Source: Pararoseomonas sp. SCSIO 73927 | GTDB taxonomy: Bacteria; Pseudomonadota; Alphaproteobacteria; Acetobacterales; Acetobacteraceae | Reading direction: 5' to 3' | DNA: 64,000 nt | Assembly (NCBI RefSeq): GCF_037040815.1 | Contig: NZ_CP146232.1 | Coordinates: forward strand, 2,474,501-2,538,500 | Part shown: in pieces, positions 30,575 to 39,955 of the stretch | Position numbering within the stretch: position 1 is the stretch's first letter | How the letters are laid out: the number at the start of each line of letters is the position of its first letter | The notes under the pieces: generated by a model | Database searches by the model: none | What the model was told of the DNA's origin: nothing | What the model saw: the letters and a program-made list of their open reading frames with translations, nothing else | Made by a program: the position numbers and the translations under genes

Positions 30575-31167
30575 CAGGGCCGGAGACAGGGCCGGATGAC
30601 GGCGCGAGCCCCGGATCGGACGGGAAGGGCGCCTCCGCCGCCGAGCAGGCCATGGCGCTGCTGATGCGGCCGGTGCGGCACGCGGTGAACAACCTCTCCA
30701 TGGTCCTCACCGCCAACCTCGATTCCGCCGTGCCGCGGCTGCCGCCGGGCGAGGTGGTGGCGCGCCAGGTCACCCGCGCCCGGGACGCCGCGCTGGAGTA
30801 CGACGCCCTCGCCCGCGGCTTCCTCGCCCTCGGCCGGGAGGAGGGGATCCGTCCGGCCCCGGCCGGGCGCCTCCTGCAGGAACTCATGCCCCTGCTGACC
30901 CTGGCCGCGGGCGGGCCGGTGGAGCTTCGCATCCTCGGAGGGGCGGTGGTCCAGCGGCGCTCCCCCCTGCTGGAAGGGGCGCTGATCCTGGCGGCCTCGG
31001 GCGGTGCCGCGCTGCCACCGGGGCCGCGCCCGGCGATCCGCCTGGACGGCGCGAGGCTGAGCCTGGCCTGGCCCCTGCCGCCCGCGGCCCGGTCCGCGCT
31101 GGAGGAGCTGGGCGCGGCGGTAGAGCCGGAGGGGGAGGGCGTGGCGATCGCCCTGCCCGCGGGCTGA
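30571..31167 (+). CDS. Histidine-phosphotransferase-like small protein of unknown function
   Basis: 198 residues, starting at an ATG overlapping the PBP stop. A disordered N-terminal part (to about residue 20) is followed by MRPVRHAVNNLSMVLTANLD (His37, Asn40, Asn41). This resembles the H-x(2)-N-N helix of histidine kinase dimerisation domains and histidine phosphotransferases (HisKA_2 style, KNN type). Two long helices follow, then a beta-rich region (PVELRILGGAVVQRRSPLLEG) that could be a truncated ATPase-like fold. No intact nucleotide-binding G box is seen. It could be a degenerate or regulatory ChpT-like protein, but this is weak similarity; translational coupling to the PBP is clear. 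Confidence 0.7.
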   Translation: MTGPETGPDDGASPGSDGKGASAAEQAMALLMRPVRHAVNNLSMVLTANLDSAVPRLPPGEVVARQVTRARDAALEYDALARGFLALGREEGIRPAPAGRLLQELMPLLTLAAGGPVELRILGGAVVQRRSPLLEGALILAASGGAALPPGPRPAIRLDGARLSLAWPLPPAARSALEELGAAVEPEGEGVAIALPAG

Positions 31168-31424
31168 TCGCTCCGAACCCCTTCCCGCTGGGGGCGGCAC
31201 GCGGCTTGCTGGGCGAACCGGGCGACGTCGACCGACGGTCGTGCCGCCCGGCCCGGGTCGGGTGGCAGCCCCCGAGGAATGGACGTTAGGGCAAACGGGA
31301 GCTAAGGGGCGGCTGCCCTGCGGTCCGCGCAATCCCGCGTTGATCCAGGCACAACCCTGGCGCAGCATGTCGCCTGGGTGAGTCCCGAAGCGACCTGACC
31401 CGAACAAGAGTCTGGGAGAATGGA

Positions 31425-32492
31425 ATGAGCATGCAGCCCTTGCGGCGCGTGATGTCCGGCCTGAAGGGTGGCCTGCTGGGCGCCCTGGCCGTGACCGTGG
31501 TGAGTGCCCTTCCGGCCGCCGCACAGGCCCCGGCCGGCGGCAGCGCCGCGACACTGGACGCGATCAAGGCGCGCGGCACCCTCGTCTGCGGCGTGAACAC
31601 CGGCCTCGCGGGCTTCGCCCAGCCGAACAGCCAGGGCGTGTGGCAGGGCTTCGACGTGGAGTACTGCCGCGCCCTCGCCGCCGCGATCTTCGGCGATGCG
31701 GGCAAGGTCCGCTACGTGCCGACGACGGCGCAGAGCCGCTTCACCGCGCTGCAGTCCGGCGAGATCGACCTGCTGGCCCGCAACACGACCTGGACCCTGT
31801 CGCGCGACACCTCGCTCGGCCTCGACTTCACGGGCGTGAACTTCTTCGATGGCCAGGGCTTCATGGTGAAGACCTCCACCGGCGTGAAGACGGCCAGGGA
31901 GCTGAACGGCGCCACCATCTGCGTGCAGCCCGGCACCACCACCGAGCAGAACCTGACGGACTGGGCCCGCGCCAACCGCGTGCAGTTCACCCCCGTGGTG
32001 ATCGAGCGGCTGGAGGAGCTGGTGGGCGCCTACGCCGCCGGCCGCTGCGACGCCTACACCACGGACGTCTCCGGCCTCGCCGCCACGCGCTCCAGCCAGC
32101 CCAACCCCGCCGAGCACACGATCCTGCCGGACGTGATCTCGAAGGAGCCGCTCGGCCCGCTGGTGCGCCACGGCGACCAGCGTTTCGCCGACCTCGTCCG
32201 CTGGGTGCACTTCGCCCTCGTCGCCTCCGAGGAGCTGGGGATCACCCAGGCCAACGTGGCGCAGACCGCCGCGAACGACACCCGGCCGGAGGTGCAGCGC
32301 ATGCTCGGCCGGAACGGCGGGCTCGGCCAGATGCTCGGCGTCTCCAACGACTGGGTCGTGAACGTCCTCCGGGCGACCGGCAACTACGGCGAGGTCTTCG
32401 CCCGCCACCTGCAGCCGATCGGCATCCAGCGCGGCCCGAACGCCCTCTGGACCACGCCGGGCGGCCAGCAGTACGCGATGCCCTTCCGCTGA
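31425..32492 (+). CDS. aapJ: General L-amino-acid ABC transporter, binding protein
   Basis: 355-residue periplasmic binding protein that delivers many L-amino acids to the AapQMP permease. It starts at ATG 31425; the N-terminus is a long signal peptide (LKGGLLGALAVTVVSALPAAAQ). Mature motifs [38 protein letters not shown] and GNYGEVFARHLQP are those of AapJ/BztA. The gene heads an operon with aapQ, aapM and aapP in the usual order. The 257-base leader holds an inverted repeat (see findings). A near paralog without a permease is at 5925. Confidence 0.96.
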   Translation: MSMQPLRRVMSGLKGGLLGALAVTVVSALPAAAQAPAGGSAATLDAIKARGTLVCGVNTGLAGFAQPNSQGVWQGFDVEYCRALAAAIFGDAGKVRYVPTTAQSRFTALQSGEIDLLARNTTWTLSRDTSLGLDFTGVNFFDGQGFMVKTSTGVKTARELNGATICVQPGTTTEQNLTDWARANRVQFTPVVIERLEELVGAYAAGRCDAYTTDVSGLAATRSSQPNPAEHTILPDVISKEPLGPLVRHGDQRFADLVRWVHFALVASEELGITQANVAQTAANDTRPEVQRMLGRNGGLGQMLGVSNDWVVNVLRATGNYGEVFARHLQPIGIQRGPNALWTTPGGQQYAMPFR

Positions 32493-32582
32493 TCCCGACC
32501 GCCGCGGGGGCCGGGCACGGCCCCCGCGGCACGCCTGAAGACTAAGCCTGAAGACTAGGACAGAGAGACGAGGCCCAACCGG

Positions 32583-33785
32583 ATGTCGCAGTCCACCATC
32601 GACCCGAGGCACCTCCGCGCACCGCCGAAACGGCAGCTCAGGCTCTCCTGGGCGGATGAGCGCGTGCGCGCCATCGTGTGGCAGGTGCTGGTAGTCGGCG
32701 TGGTGGCGGGCGTCATCTGGTGGCTGGTGCGGAACACCCAGCACAACCTGGAGGTCCGGCGCATCGCGACGGGCTTCGGCTTCCTGCAGCGCGAGGCCGG
32801 GCTGCCGATCGGCGAGCACATGATCGAGTACACCCCGGCCAGCACCTATCTCCGCGCGCTCACCGTCGGCGTGCTGAACACGCTGAAGGTGGCGGTGATC
32901 GGCATCGTGCTCGCCACGATCCTCGGCACCCTCGTCGGCATCGCCCGCCTCTCGAAGAACTGGCTGCTCTCGAAGATTGCGGCCGTTTACGTCGAGGTGA
33001 TCCGCGACGTCCCGCTGCTGCTGCAGCTGCTGTTCTGGTACACGATGCTGCAGGGCCTGCCCGGCCCGCGGCAGGCGTTGAACCCCGTATCCGGCGTCTT
33101 CCTCTCGAACCGCGGCCTGCGCCTGCCCTTCCTGGACTGGCAGGAGGCGCATAGCTGGGCGCTGCTGGCCTTCGTGGCGGGCCTTTTCGCCACCTGGCTC
33201 ACGGCCAGGTCGCTGCGGCGCAAGCAGATGGCGGACGGCAAGCCCCGCCCGGTCTGGCCGGCGGCGATCGGGTTCATCATCGGCCTTCCGCTGATCGTCT
33301 GGCTGGCCGGCGGCGCCCCGGCGGCGGTGGACTGGCCGGCGCTGCGCGGCTTCAACTTCCAGGGCGGCTTCACGATCAGCCCGGAATACTTTGCCCTGCT
33401 GATCGGCCTCGTCACCTACACCGCCGGCTTCATCGCGGAGATCGTGCGCGCCGGCATCCTGGCCGTGCCGCAGGGCCAGTGGGAGGCGGCGCAGGCGCTC
33501 GGCCTGCGCCCCGGGGTGGTGCTGCGCCAGATCGTGCTGCCCCAGGCGCTGCGGGTGATCGTGCCGCCGATGACGAGCCAGTACCTGAACCTGACGAAGA
33601 ACTCGTCGCTGGCCGTCGCCATCGGCTACCAGGACATCGTGAGCATCGCCAACACCACCCTGAACCAAACGGGGCAGGCGATCGAGGGCATCGCCATCAT
33701 CATGCTCGTCTACCTGACCATATCCCTGTCCATCAGCTTCTTCATGAACTGGTACAACAACCGCATCGCGCTGGTTGAGCGCTGA
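32583..33785 (+). CDS. aapQ: General L-amino-acid ABC transporter permease
   Basis: 400-residue inner-membrane permease of the Aap/Bzt transporter. Several hydrophobic segments are visible, starting with WQVLVVGVVAGVIWWLV. The permease ATPase-contact loop lies near IVRAGILAVPQGQWEAAQALGLRPGVVLRQIVLPQALR. An extended periplasmic or loop insert (NTQHNLEVRRIATGFGFLQREAGLPIG) is typical for AapQ. The gene follows aapJ by 90 bases. Substrate range and energy source come from the complete AapJQMP system. Confidence 0.95.
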   Translation: MSQSTIDPRHLRAPPKRQLRLSWADERVRAIVWQVLVVGVVAGVIWWLVRNTQHNLEVRRIATGFGFLQREAGLPIGEHMIEYTPASTYLRALTVGVLNTLKVAVIGIVLATILGTLVGIARLSKNWLLSKIAAVYVEVIRDVPLLLQLLFWYTMLQGLPGPRQALNPVSGVFLSNRGLRLPFLDWQEAHSWALLAFVAGLFATWLTARSLRRKQMADGKPRPVWPAAIGFIIGLPLIVWLAGGAPAAVDWPALRGFNFQGGFTISPEYFALLIGLVTYTAGFIAEIVRAGILAVPQGQWEAAQALGLRPGVVLRQIVLPQALRVIVPPMTSQYLNLTKNSSLAVAIGYQDIVSIANTTLNQTGQAIEGIAIIMLVYLTISLSISFFMNWYNNRIALVER

Positions 33786-33798
33786 GAGGAGCACGGGC

Positions 33799-34941
33799 AT
33801 GAGCGAGATCTCCCTCGGCACCTCCGTCGCCGGCGTTCCGGAGGCGGCGCCACGCCAGCCGCCGGCCCTGACCACCGGGCCGATCGCGTGGCTGCGCGCC
33901 AACCTCTTCTCCTCCTGGCTGAACACGGCGCTCACGCTCGTGCTCGGCTACTTTATCGTCCGCTACGCGATGGGCTTCGTGGACTGGGCCTTCGTCAACG
34001 CCATCTGGTCGGTGGAGAACAACCAGACCCAGGCCTGCCGCGCGCTGAAGGCCTCCCCCACGCCCGGCGCCTGCTGGGCGGTGGTGACGGAGAAGCACCG
34101 CTTCATCCTCTTCGGCACCTACCCCTATGAGGAGCACTGGCGGCCCGCCCTGGTCTGCGTGCTCTTCACCGCCCTCTACGTCGTCTCCGCCATGCGCCGC
34201 TTCTGGCGCAAGGAGCTGGCGCTGGTCTGGATCGTCACCCTCGTCGCGATCGGGGTGCTGATGTGGGGCGGCGTGCTCGGCCTGAGCTACGTCCCGCAGG
34301 AGCGCTGGGGCGGGCTGCCGATCACCCTCATCCTCGCCACCTTCGGGCTGGCCTTCGCCTTCCCGCTCTCCATCCTCGTCGCGCTCGGCCGGCGCTCCTC
34401 CATGCCGGCCATCCGCGTGCTCTGCGTGGCCTATGTGGAGCTGATCCGCGGCGTGCCGCTGATCTCCCTCCTCTTCATGGCCAGCGTCATGTTCCCCCTC
34501 TTCCTTCCCGAGGGGATCAACATCGACAAGCTGCTGCGCGCCCAGGTCGCGATCATCCTCTTCGCCGGCGCCTACCTGGCGGAGGTGGTGCGCGGCGGGC
34601 TGCAGGCCCTGCCGAAGGGCCAGTACGAGGCGGCGGACGCGCTGGGCCTGCCCTACTGGTACAAGATCGGCTTCATCATCCTGCCGCAGGCGCTGCGCCT
34701 CGTGATCCCGCCGCTGGTGAACACCTTCATCGGCTTCTTCAAGGACACGTCGCTGGTGCTGATCATCGGCATCTTCGACCTGCTGACCGCGGGCAAGACC
34801 GCGGTGGTGGAGCCGGCCTGGCAGGGCTTCGGCGTGGAGGTCTACCTCGCCATCTCCGTCATCTACTTCATCTATTGCTTCGCCATGTCCCGCTACAGCC
34901 AGAACCTGGAGGCGGAGCTGAACCGCCACCGGGTCCGCTGA
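33799..34941 (+). CDS. aapM: General L-amino-acid ABC transporter permease
   Basis: 380-residue inner-membrane permease, partner of AapQ. ATG 33799 has a good GAGAGGA 8 bases upstream, so it is preferred to a TTG at 33775. The sequence has many membrane segments and the EAA-type loop [31 protein letters not shown] near residues 250-280. A large non-membrane insert with the hydrophilic [20 protein letters not shown] segment is typical of AapM/BztC. It is followed by the ATPase gene with 26 bases between. Confidence 0.95.
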   Translation: MSEISLGTSVAGVPEAAPRQPPALTTGPIAWLRANLFSSWLNTALTLVLGYFIVRYAMGFVDWAFVNAIWSVENNQTQACRALKASPTPGACWAVVTEKHRFILFGTYPYEEHWRPALVCVLFTALYVVSAMRRFWRKELALVWIVTLVAIGVLMWGGVLGLSYVPQERWGGLPITLILATFGLAFAFPLSILVALGRRSSMPAIRVLCVAYVELIRGVPLISLLFMASVMFPLFLPEGINIDKLLRAQVAIILFAGAYLAEVVRGGLQALPKGQYEAADALGLPYWYKIGFIILPQALRLVIPPLVNTFIGFFKDTSLVLIIGIFDLLTAGKTAVVEPAWQGFGVEVYLAISVIYFIYCFAMSRYSQNLEAELNRHRVR

Positions 34942-34967
34942 GCCCCGCGGATCGAAAGGACCACGCC

Positions 34968-35762
34968 ATGAGCGCCGCCCTCTCCGAAGGCCCCTCCATC
35001 GCCTCCGTCGCCCGCACGGACGCCCCGCCGGCCATCCTGCTGGACAAGGTCAACAAGTGGTATGGCGCCATGCACGTGCTGCGGGACGTGTCCCTCTCGG
35101 TTGCGACCGGCGAGCGGGTGGTGGTCTGCGGCCCGTCGGGCTCCGGCAAGTCCACCATGATCCGCTGCATCAACCGCCTGGAGCAGCACCAGGAGGGGCG
35201 GATCGTCGTGGACGGGACGGAGCTGTCCGACGACGTGCGGGCGCTGGACGCGATCCGGCGCGAGGTCGGGATGGTGTTCCAGTCCTTCAACCTCTTCCCG
35301 CACCTGACCATCCTGGAGAACTGCACCCTCGCCCCGATCTGGGTCCGCCGCATGCCCAAGCGCGAGGCGGAGGAACTGGCGATGCACTACCTGACCCGGG
35401 TGAAGATCCCGGACCAGGCGCGCAAATACCCGGGCCAGCTCTCCGGCGGGCAGCAGCAGCGCGTGGCCATTGCCCGCGCCCTGTGCATGAAGCCGAAGAT
35501 CATGCTCTTCGACGAGCCGACCTCCGCCCTCGACCCCGAGATGATCAAAGAGGTGCTGGACACCATGGTCGGGCTGGCCGAGGACGGCATGACCATGATC
35601 TGCGTGACCCACGAGATGGGCTTCGCCCGCCAGGTGGCCGACCGGGTGGTGTTCATGGACCGGGGCGAGATCGTGGAGCAGGGCGCGCCCGAGTCGCTCT
35701 TCAACGACCCGAAGACCGAGCGGCTCCGGGGCTTCCTCTCCCAGATCCTGCGCGGGCACTGA
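34968..35762 (+). CDS. aapP: General L-amino-acid ABC transporter ATPase
   Basis: 264-residue ATPase energising amino-acid import. Walker [10 protein letters not shown] is at residues 55-63, the Q-loop stretch [12 protein letters not shown] follows, then [15 protein letters not shown] (signature) and [15 protein letters not shown] (Walker B), with [23 protein letters not shown] near the C-terminus. Close in form to GlnQ/AapP. It is the last gene of aapJQMP. An imperfect hairpin region starts 54 bases after its stop. Confidence 0.97.
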   Translation: MSAALSEGPSIASVARTDAPPAILLDKVNKWYGAMHVLRDVSLSVATGERVVVCGPSGSGKSTMIRCINRLEQHQEGRIVVDGTELSDDVRALDAIRREVGMVFQSFNLFPHLTILENCTLAPIWVRRMPKREAEELAMHYLTRVKIPDQARKYPGQLSGGQQQRVAIARALCMKPKIMLFDEPTSALDPEMIKEVLDTMVGLAEDGMTMICVTHEMGFARQVADRVVFMDRGEIVEQGAPESLFNDPKTERLRGFLSQILRGH

Positions 35763-35815
35763 GCCCCGGGACCCGGCCCGAGACCCGTCGAGGAGGGTGT
35801 TCCGGAACCGGGAGC

Positions 35816-35875
35816 ATGACCGGCCTGCAACTCAGGGGCGGGGCCGGGGGTTGCAGGGTCCGGGGTAGCGGTCAT
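35816..35875 (+). promoter_or_regulatory. Structured inverted repeat between aapP and kup
   Basis: Nested inverted repeats: an outer 7-base arm ATGACCG / CGGTCAT (35816-35822 with 35869-35875) and an inner 8-base arm CCTGCAAC / GTTGCAGG (35824-35831 with 35850-35857), with a G-rich loop. It ends 35 bases before the kup start. No T-run follows, so it is either a kup leader structure or part of the aap terminator; the role is unknown. Confidence 0.4.
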
Positions 35876-35910
35876 ATGCCGCTGCCGGCCAACAGGCGCG
35901 GACAACGGAC

Positions 35911-37791
35911 GTGACAGCAGCGGATACCCCAGGCGACCGACGGCCGGTGAATGCGGCCGTCCTCCTGGGCGTTCTGGGTATCGTCTACGGCGATATCGGC
36001 ACCAGCCCCCTCTACTCCATGCGCGCGGCGCTGCTGCACTTCTCGGCGGACGGGCTGGAGCGCTGGGAGATCCTGGGGATCCTCAGCCTCATTATCTGGT
36101 CGCTCATCATCGTCGTCTCGGTGAAGTACGTCTGGCTCGTCATGCGGGCGGACAACCGGGGGGAGGGCGGGATCCTCGCCCTCATGGCCCTCGCCCAGCG
36201 GGTCGCCCGGACGGAGCGCGGGCGCTGGACCGTCGCCCTGGTGGGGATCGCCGGCGCCGCCCTCTTCTTCGGGGACGGGGTGATCACCCCCGCCATCTCC
36301 GTCCTCTCGGCGATCGAGGGGCTGAAGATCATCTCCCCCGCCTTCGAGGGCGCGGTCGTGCCCCTGTCACTCGCCGTCCTCCTGGCGCTCTTCCTTTTCC
36401 AGTACCGGGGTACCGGCAGCATGGGGAAGGTGTTCGGGCCCATCACCGTCCTCTGGTTCGCCGTGATCGGCGTGCTCGGCCTCATCGAGGTGATCCGGGA
36501 GCCCGGCGTTCTCGTCGCCCTCTCCCCGCACTACGCCGTGCAGTTCGCCATCGCCTACAAGCTGGCGGCCTTCGTCGCCCTCGGCTCCGTCGTGCTCGCC
36601 GTCACGGGGGCGGAAGCCCTCTACGCCGATATGGGGCATTTCGGCCGCCGGCCCATCCAGATCGCCTGGGTCGCCTTCGTGCTGCCCTCCCTCGCCCTGA
36701 ACTACCTCGGCCAGGGCGCGCTGATGCTCGCCGACCGCTCGGCGCTGGAGAACCCGTTTTATCTGCTGGCGCCGGACTGGCTGCGCCTGCCGCTCGTCAT
36801 CCTCGCCACCGCCGCGACCATCATCGCCAGCCAGGCGATGATCTCCGGCGCCTACTCCATCGCCCGGCAGTGCGTGCAGCTCGGCCTCCTGCCCCGGCTC
36901 GTGGTGCGCCACACCAGCGAGACCGAGGAGGGGCAGATCTACCTGCCGCAGGTGAACTTCGCCCTCCTGCTGGGCGTGCTGATCCTCGTCGTCGCCTTCC
37001 GCAACTCGGACAGCCTGGCGGCCGCCTACGGGCTGGCCGTCACCGGCACCTTCCTGGCCACCTCCACCCTCGCGGGGCTCGTCTTCCGGCGCAGCTTCGG
37101 CTGGTCGCTGCCCCTGGTGGTCGCGGTCTTCACGCCGCTCTTCGTGCTGGACTTCGCCTTCTTCTTCTCCAACGTGCTGAAAATCCCGGATGGCGGCTGG
37201 GTGCCGCTGCTGCTGGGCGGCGCGCTCTTCGTCCTGATGCTCACCTGGCGCCGCGGCCGCGACCTGCTGTTCAGCCGCTTCCGGCAGGACAGCCTGCCGC
37301 TGAAGTCCTTCCTGGCCCGGCTGCCGCAGTCCCGCACCGTCCGCGTGCCGGGGATCGCGGTGTTCATGACCAGCCAGGCCGACTACGTGCCGAACGCGCT
37401 GCTGCACAACCTCAAGCACAACAAGGTGCTGCACGAGCGCGTGCTGTTCGTGACCGTGAACAACGAGGACGTGCCGCAGGTGACGGACCGGCGGCGCGTG
37501 GAGGAGTTGGCGCCCAACATCCACCGCGTAACCCTCTGCTACGGCTTCCAGGAGAGCCCGAACATCCCGAGGGAGCTGGAGGGGCTGCGCGAGGTCGGCG
37601 TGGACTACGAGCCGATGCAGGCCTCCTACTTCCTGGGGCGGGAGACGGTGGTGGCCTCCGCCATGCCGAAGATGGCGCGCTGGCAGCAGTGGCTCTTCGG
37701 CCTCATGTCCCGCAACTCGGTTCCGGCGACCGAGTTCTTCCGTATCCCCAGCGACCGCGTGGTCGAGCTGGGCGTTCGCGTCGCGATCTAG
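35911..37791 (+). CDS. kup: Kup-type potassium uptake protein
   Basis: 626-residue inner-membrane K+/H+ symporter. The GTG start at 35911 gives [19 protein letters not shown] followed by the family motif [19 protein letters not shown], and about twelve hydrophobic segments follow. Typical mid-protein sequences are [22 protein letters not shown] and [16 protein letters not shown]. The C-terminal soluble domain starts near residue 450 ([34 protein letters not shown]). Family length is about 620-640. A small gene of unknown function follows by 35 bases. Confidence 0.96.
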   Translation: MTAADTPGDRRPVNAAVLLGVLGIVYGDIGTSPLYSMRAALLHFSADGLERWEILGILSLIIWSLIIVVSVKYVWLVMRADNRGEGGILALMALAQRVARTERGRWTVALVGIAGAALFFGDGVITPAISVLSAIEGLKIISPAFEGAVVPLSLAVLLALFLFQYRGTGSMGKVFGPITVLWFAVIGVLGLIEVIREPGVLVALSPHYAVQFAIAYKLAAFVALGSVVLAVTGAEALYADMGHFGRRPIQIAWVAFVLPSLALNYLGQGALMLADRSALENPFYLLAPDWLRLPLVILATAATIIASQAMISGAYSIARQCVQLGLLPRLVVRHTSETEEGQIYLPQVNFALLLGVLILVVAFRNSDSLAAAYGLAVTGTFLATSTLAGLVFRRSFGWSLPLVVAVFTPLFVLDFAFFFSNVLKIPDGGWVPLLLGGALFVLMLTWRRGRDLLFSRFRQDSLPLKSFLARLPQSRTVRVPGIAVFMTSQADYVPNALLHNLKHNKVLHERVLFVTVNNEDVPQVTDRRRVEELAPNIHRVTLCYGFQESPNIPRELEGLREVGVDYEPMQASYFLGRETVVASAMPKMARWQQWLFGLMSRNSVPATEFFRIPSDRVVELGVRVAI

Positions 37792-37826
37792 GGCGGCCCT
37801 GCCGCCAGAGCACCAGGAGGTTCCGC

Positions 37827-38192
37827 ATGCCGCTCGTCGTCCTGTCGCCGAGCGGCGGCACCGGCCTGCCGGAGGGCAGCCCCGAGCACCGGTACGAGGC
37901 GCAGCTGATGCTCGACTCCCAGGGCTTTCCGGACCCGGACGCGTGGCTGGCGGATGCGGCGCCCTGGCCCGCGCGGCGCTTCTGGCCGGGCCAGGGCCTG
38001 ATGGACGGCGACGTGCTTTACGATCCCGACACGGGCTGGGCGCTGCGCTTCTTTCGGCGGGACGACAGCCCGATCGACGCGCCGATCCAGGCCGTGATCC
38101 GCAGCGGCGTGCCCTGCCGGCCGGGCGAGAACGTGACGATCACCGAGCCGGACGGGCAGGAATACGCTTGGCGCATCGTCGGGGTGGGCTGA
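37827..38192 (+). CDS. Hypothetical 121-residue protein
   Basis: Uncharacterised soluble protein. ATG 37827 follows AGGAGG by 6 bases, a strong start. The sequence is rich in Pro, Asp and Trp (DPDAWLADAAPWPARRFWPGQG, YDPDTGWALRFFRRDDSPID) and ends TITEPDGQEYAWRIVGVG. No signal peptide, membrane segment or family was recognised. It is on the same strand as kup, 35 bases downstream, and precedes the 14-base tandem repeat. Coding status is supported by the strong ribosome site and length. Confidence 0.7.
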   Translation: MPLVVLSPSGGTGLPEGSPEHRYEAQLMLDSQGFPDPDAWLADAAPWPARRFWPGQGLMDGDVLYDPDTGWALRFFRRDDSPIDAPIQAVIRSGVPCRPGENVTITEPDGQEYAWRIVGVG

Positions 38193-38229
38193 ACCGATGG
38201 CGCTGAACCGGCAGCGCTGAACCGAAGCG
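38188..38229. repeat. Three tandem 14-base imperfect direct repeats
   Basis: Three 14-base units share GCTGAACCG and differ in the last 5 bases, spanning the TGA of the upstream gene. They look like local slippage duplication. They lie between the stop of the 121-residue protein and the tRNA terminator. Confidence 0.7.
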
Positions 38230-38240
38230 CTCCAAAAGAG

Positions 38241-38270
38241 AGCGGGGCGCCCGTTTCCAGGCGCCCCGCT
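38241..38270 (-). terminator. Terminator of tRNA-Ala
   Basis: Perfect 11-base inverted repeat AGCGGGGCGCC / GGCGCCCCGCT with an 8-base loop, read on the minus strand and followed by a short T-rich run (CTCTTTT). It begins 14 bases after the 3' end of the minus-strand tRNA gene, a typical intrinsic terminator position. It can also stop plus-strand transcription from kup. Confidence 0.85.
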
Positions 38271-38284
38271 TCATCCCGCTAAAC

Positions 38285-38360
<76 letters not shown>

Positions 38361-38493
38361 CTAGCGTGCGGGTGCCGCGATATAGCCGCCGGTCCCTGGA
38401 GCCGCAATCCCCTCCTGGCGGATTTTTCGCCCTCTTTCTCGCCCGCAATCGCGGGGCTAGCCTCCGCGCCGGAAACGCAGGAGCAAGGCCGGA

Positions 38494-39249
38494 ATGAGCA
38501 GGAAACTCTACCCCGATGCGCGGGCGGCGCTGGACGGGCTGCTGCGGGACGGCATGCTCATCCACTCCGGCGGCTTCGGTCTCTGCGGCATTCCCAGCCT
38601 GCTGATCGAGGCGATCCGGGATTCCGGGGTGAAGGACCTCACCTTCGTCTCCAACAATGCCGGCGTGGACGATGCGGGGCTCGGGCTGCTGCTGAAGACC
38701 CGCCAGATCCGCCGGATGATCGCCTCCTATGTCGGCGAGAACGCGGAATTCGCCCGCCAGTACCTCGCCGGGGAGCTGGAGATCGAGTTCAACCCGCAGG
38801 GCACGCTGGCCGAGCGCATCCGCGCGGGCGGCGCCGGCATCCCCGCCTTCTTCACCCGCACGGGCGTGGGCACCGCCGTGGCCGAGGGCAAGCCGACCCA
38901 GGAGTTCGACGGCGTCACCTACGTCATGGAGCGCGGGATCATGGCGGACCTCGCCATCATCCACGCCTGGAAGGCCGATCCGGAGGGCAACCTTGTCTTC
39001 CGCAAGACGGCGCGGAACTTCAACCCGGTGATGGCCACCGCCGCCCGGGTGACGGTGGTGCAGGTGGAGGAGATGGTTGGGCAGGGCGAGCTGGACCCTG
39101 ACCACATCCACACGCCCGGCATCTACACCAAGCGCATGATCCTCGTGCCCCCCGGCACGGAGAAGCGCATCGAGCAGCGCACGGTCCGCAAGCGCTCCGA
39201 GCCCGCGACGCCGGCCGCCGCCGGCACCGACCCCCTTCCGGCCCGCTGA
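38494..39249 (+). CDS. scoA: 3-oxoacid CoA-transferase subunit A
   Basis: 251-residue alpha subunit that, with subunit B, moves CoA between succinyl-CoA and 3-oxoacids such as acetoacetate. Typical segments are GMLIHSGGFGLCGIPSLLIEAI, SNNAGVDDAGLGLLL, SYVGENAEFARQYLAGELEIEFNPQGTLAERI and HTPGIYTKRMI. The ATG at 38494 is preceded by a GGAG-type site. The B gene follows after 12 bases. The C-terminal Arg- and Ala-rich tail (about 15 residues) is longer than usual. The reaction substrate is not proven by sequence. Confidence 0.95.
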   Translation: MSRKLYPDARAALDGLLRDGMLIHSGGFGLCGIPSLLIEAIRDSGVKDLTFVSNNAGVDDAGLGLLLKTRQIRRMIASYVGENAEFARQYLAGELEIEFNPQGTLAERIRAGGAGIPAFFTRTGVGTAVAEGKPTQEFDGVTYVMERGIMADLAIIHAWKADPEGNLVFRKTARNFNPVMATAARVTVVQVEEMVGQGELDPDHIHTPGIYTKRMILVPPGTEKRIEQRTVRKRSEPATPAAAGTDPLPAR

Positions 39250-39261
39250 GGAGGCACAGAC

Positions 39262-39909
39262 ATGGCCTGGACCCGCGACGAGATGGCCGCCCGCGCCGCG
39301 CGCGAGCTGGAGGACGGCTTCTACGTGAACCTGGGGATCGGCATCCCGACCCTGGTGGCGAACCACATCCCGGAGGGCGTCTCCGTCCAGCTGCAGAGCG
39401 AGAACGGGATGCTCGGCATGGGCCCCTTCCCCTATGAGGGGGAGGAGGATCCGGACCTGATCAATGCCGGCAAGCAGACCGTGACGGAACTGCCGACCAC
39501 CAGCTTCTTCTCCTCCGCCGACAGCTTCGCGATGATCCGCGGCGGGCACATCGACCTCTCCATCCTCGGCGCATTGCAGGTGGCGGAGAACGGCGACCTG
39601 GCGAACTGGATGATCCCCGGGAAGATGGTGAAGGGGATGGGCGGCGCCATGGACTTGGTGGCGGGCGTCAAGCGCGTGGTGGTGCTGATGGAGCACACCG
39701 CCGGCGGCAAGCCGAAGCTGCTGAAGTCCTGCACCCTGCCGCTGACGGGCCAGGGCGTGGTGGACATGGTGGTGACGGAGCTCTGCGTGATGGCGATCGA
39801 CAGGGCCGCCGGCACGATGCGGCTGGTGGAGCTGGCGCCGGGCGTCACGGAGGAGGAGGTCCGGTCCAAGACCGAGGCCGGGTATGAGGTGGCCTTGCAG
39901 GCCGCCTGA
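39262..39909 (+). CDS. scoB: 3-oxoacid CoA-transferase subunit B
   Basis: 215-residue beta subunit carrying the catalytic glutamate in QSENGMLG (Glu47). Family stretches include [70 protein letters not shown] and [21 protein letters not shown]. It forms the heteromeric transferase with subunit A. A bidirectional hairpin follows at 39916. Confidence 0.96.
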   Translation: MAWTRDEMAARAARELEDGFYVNLGIGIPTLVANHIPEGVSVQLQSENGMLGMGPFPYEGEEDPDLINAGKQTVTELPTTSFFSSADSFAMIRGGHIDLSILGALQVAENGDLANWMIPGKMVKGMGGAMDLVAGVKRVVVLMEHTAGGKPKLLKSCTLPLTGQGVVDMVVTELCVMAIDRAAGTMRLVELAPGVTEEEVRSKTEAGYEVALQAA

Positions 39910-39915
39910 ACGAGG

Positions 39916-39939
39916 TCCGGGGCGCCGCAGCGCCCCGGA
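39916..39939. terminator. Bidirectional terminator hairpin
   Basis: Perfect 10-base inverted repeat TCCGGGGCGC / GCGCCCCGGA with a 4-base loop between the stops of the plus-strand scoB gene and the minus-strand gene at 39956. No T-run is seen, but it is GC-rich and correctly placed for both. Confidence 0.65.
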
Positions 39940-39955
39940 TCGTGCCCGCCGCCGC

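Noticed and set aside
35816..35875. c-di-AMP riboswitch in front of kup
   Set aside because: The fold and conserved bases of that class are not visible and the class is not expected in this lineage; only a nested inverted repeat can be stated.
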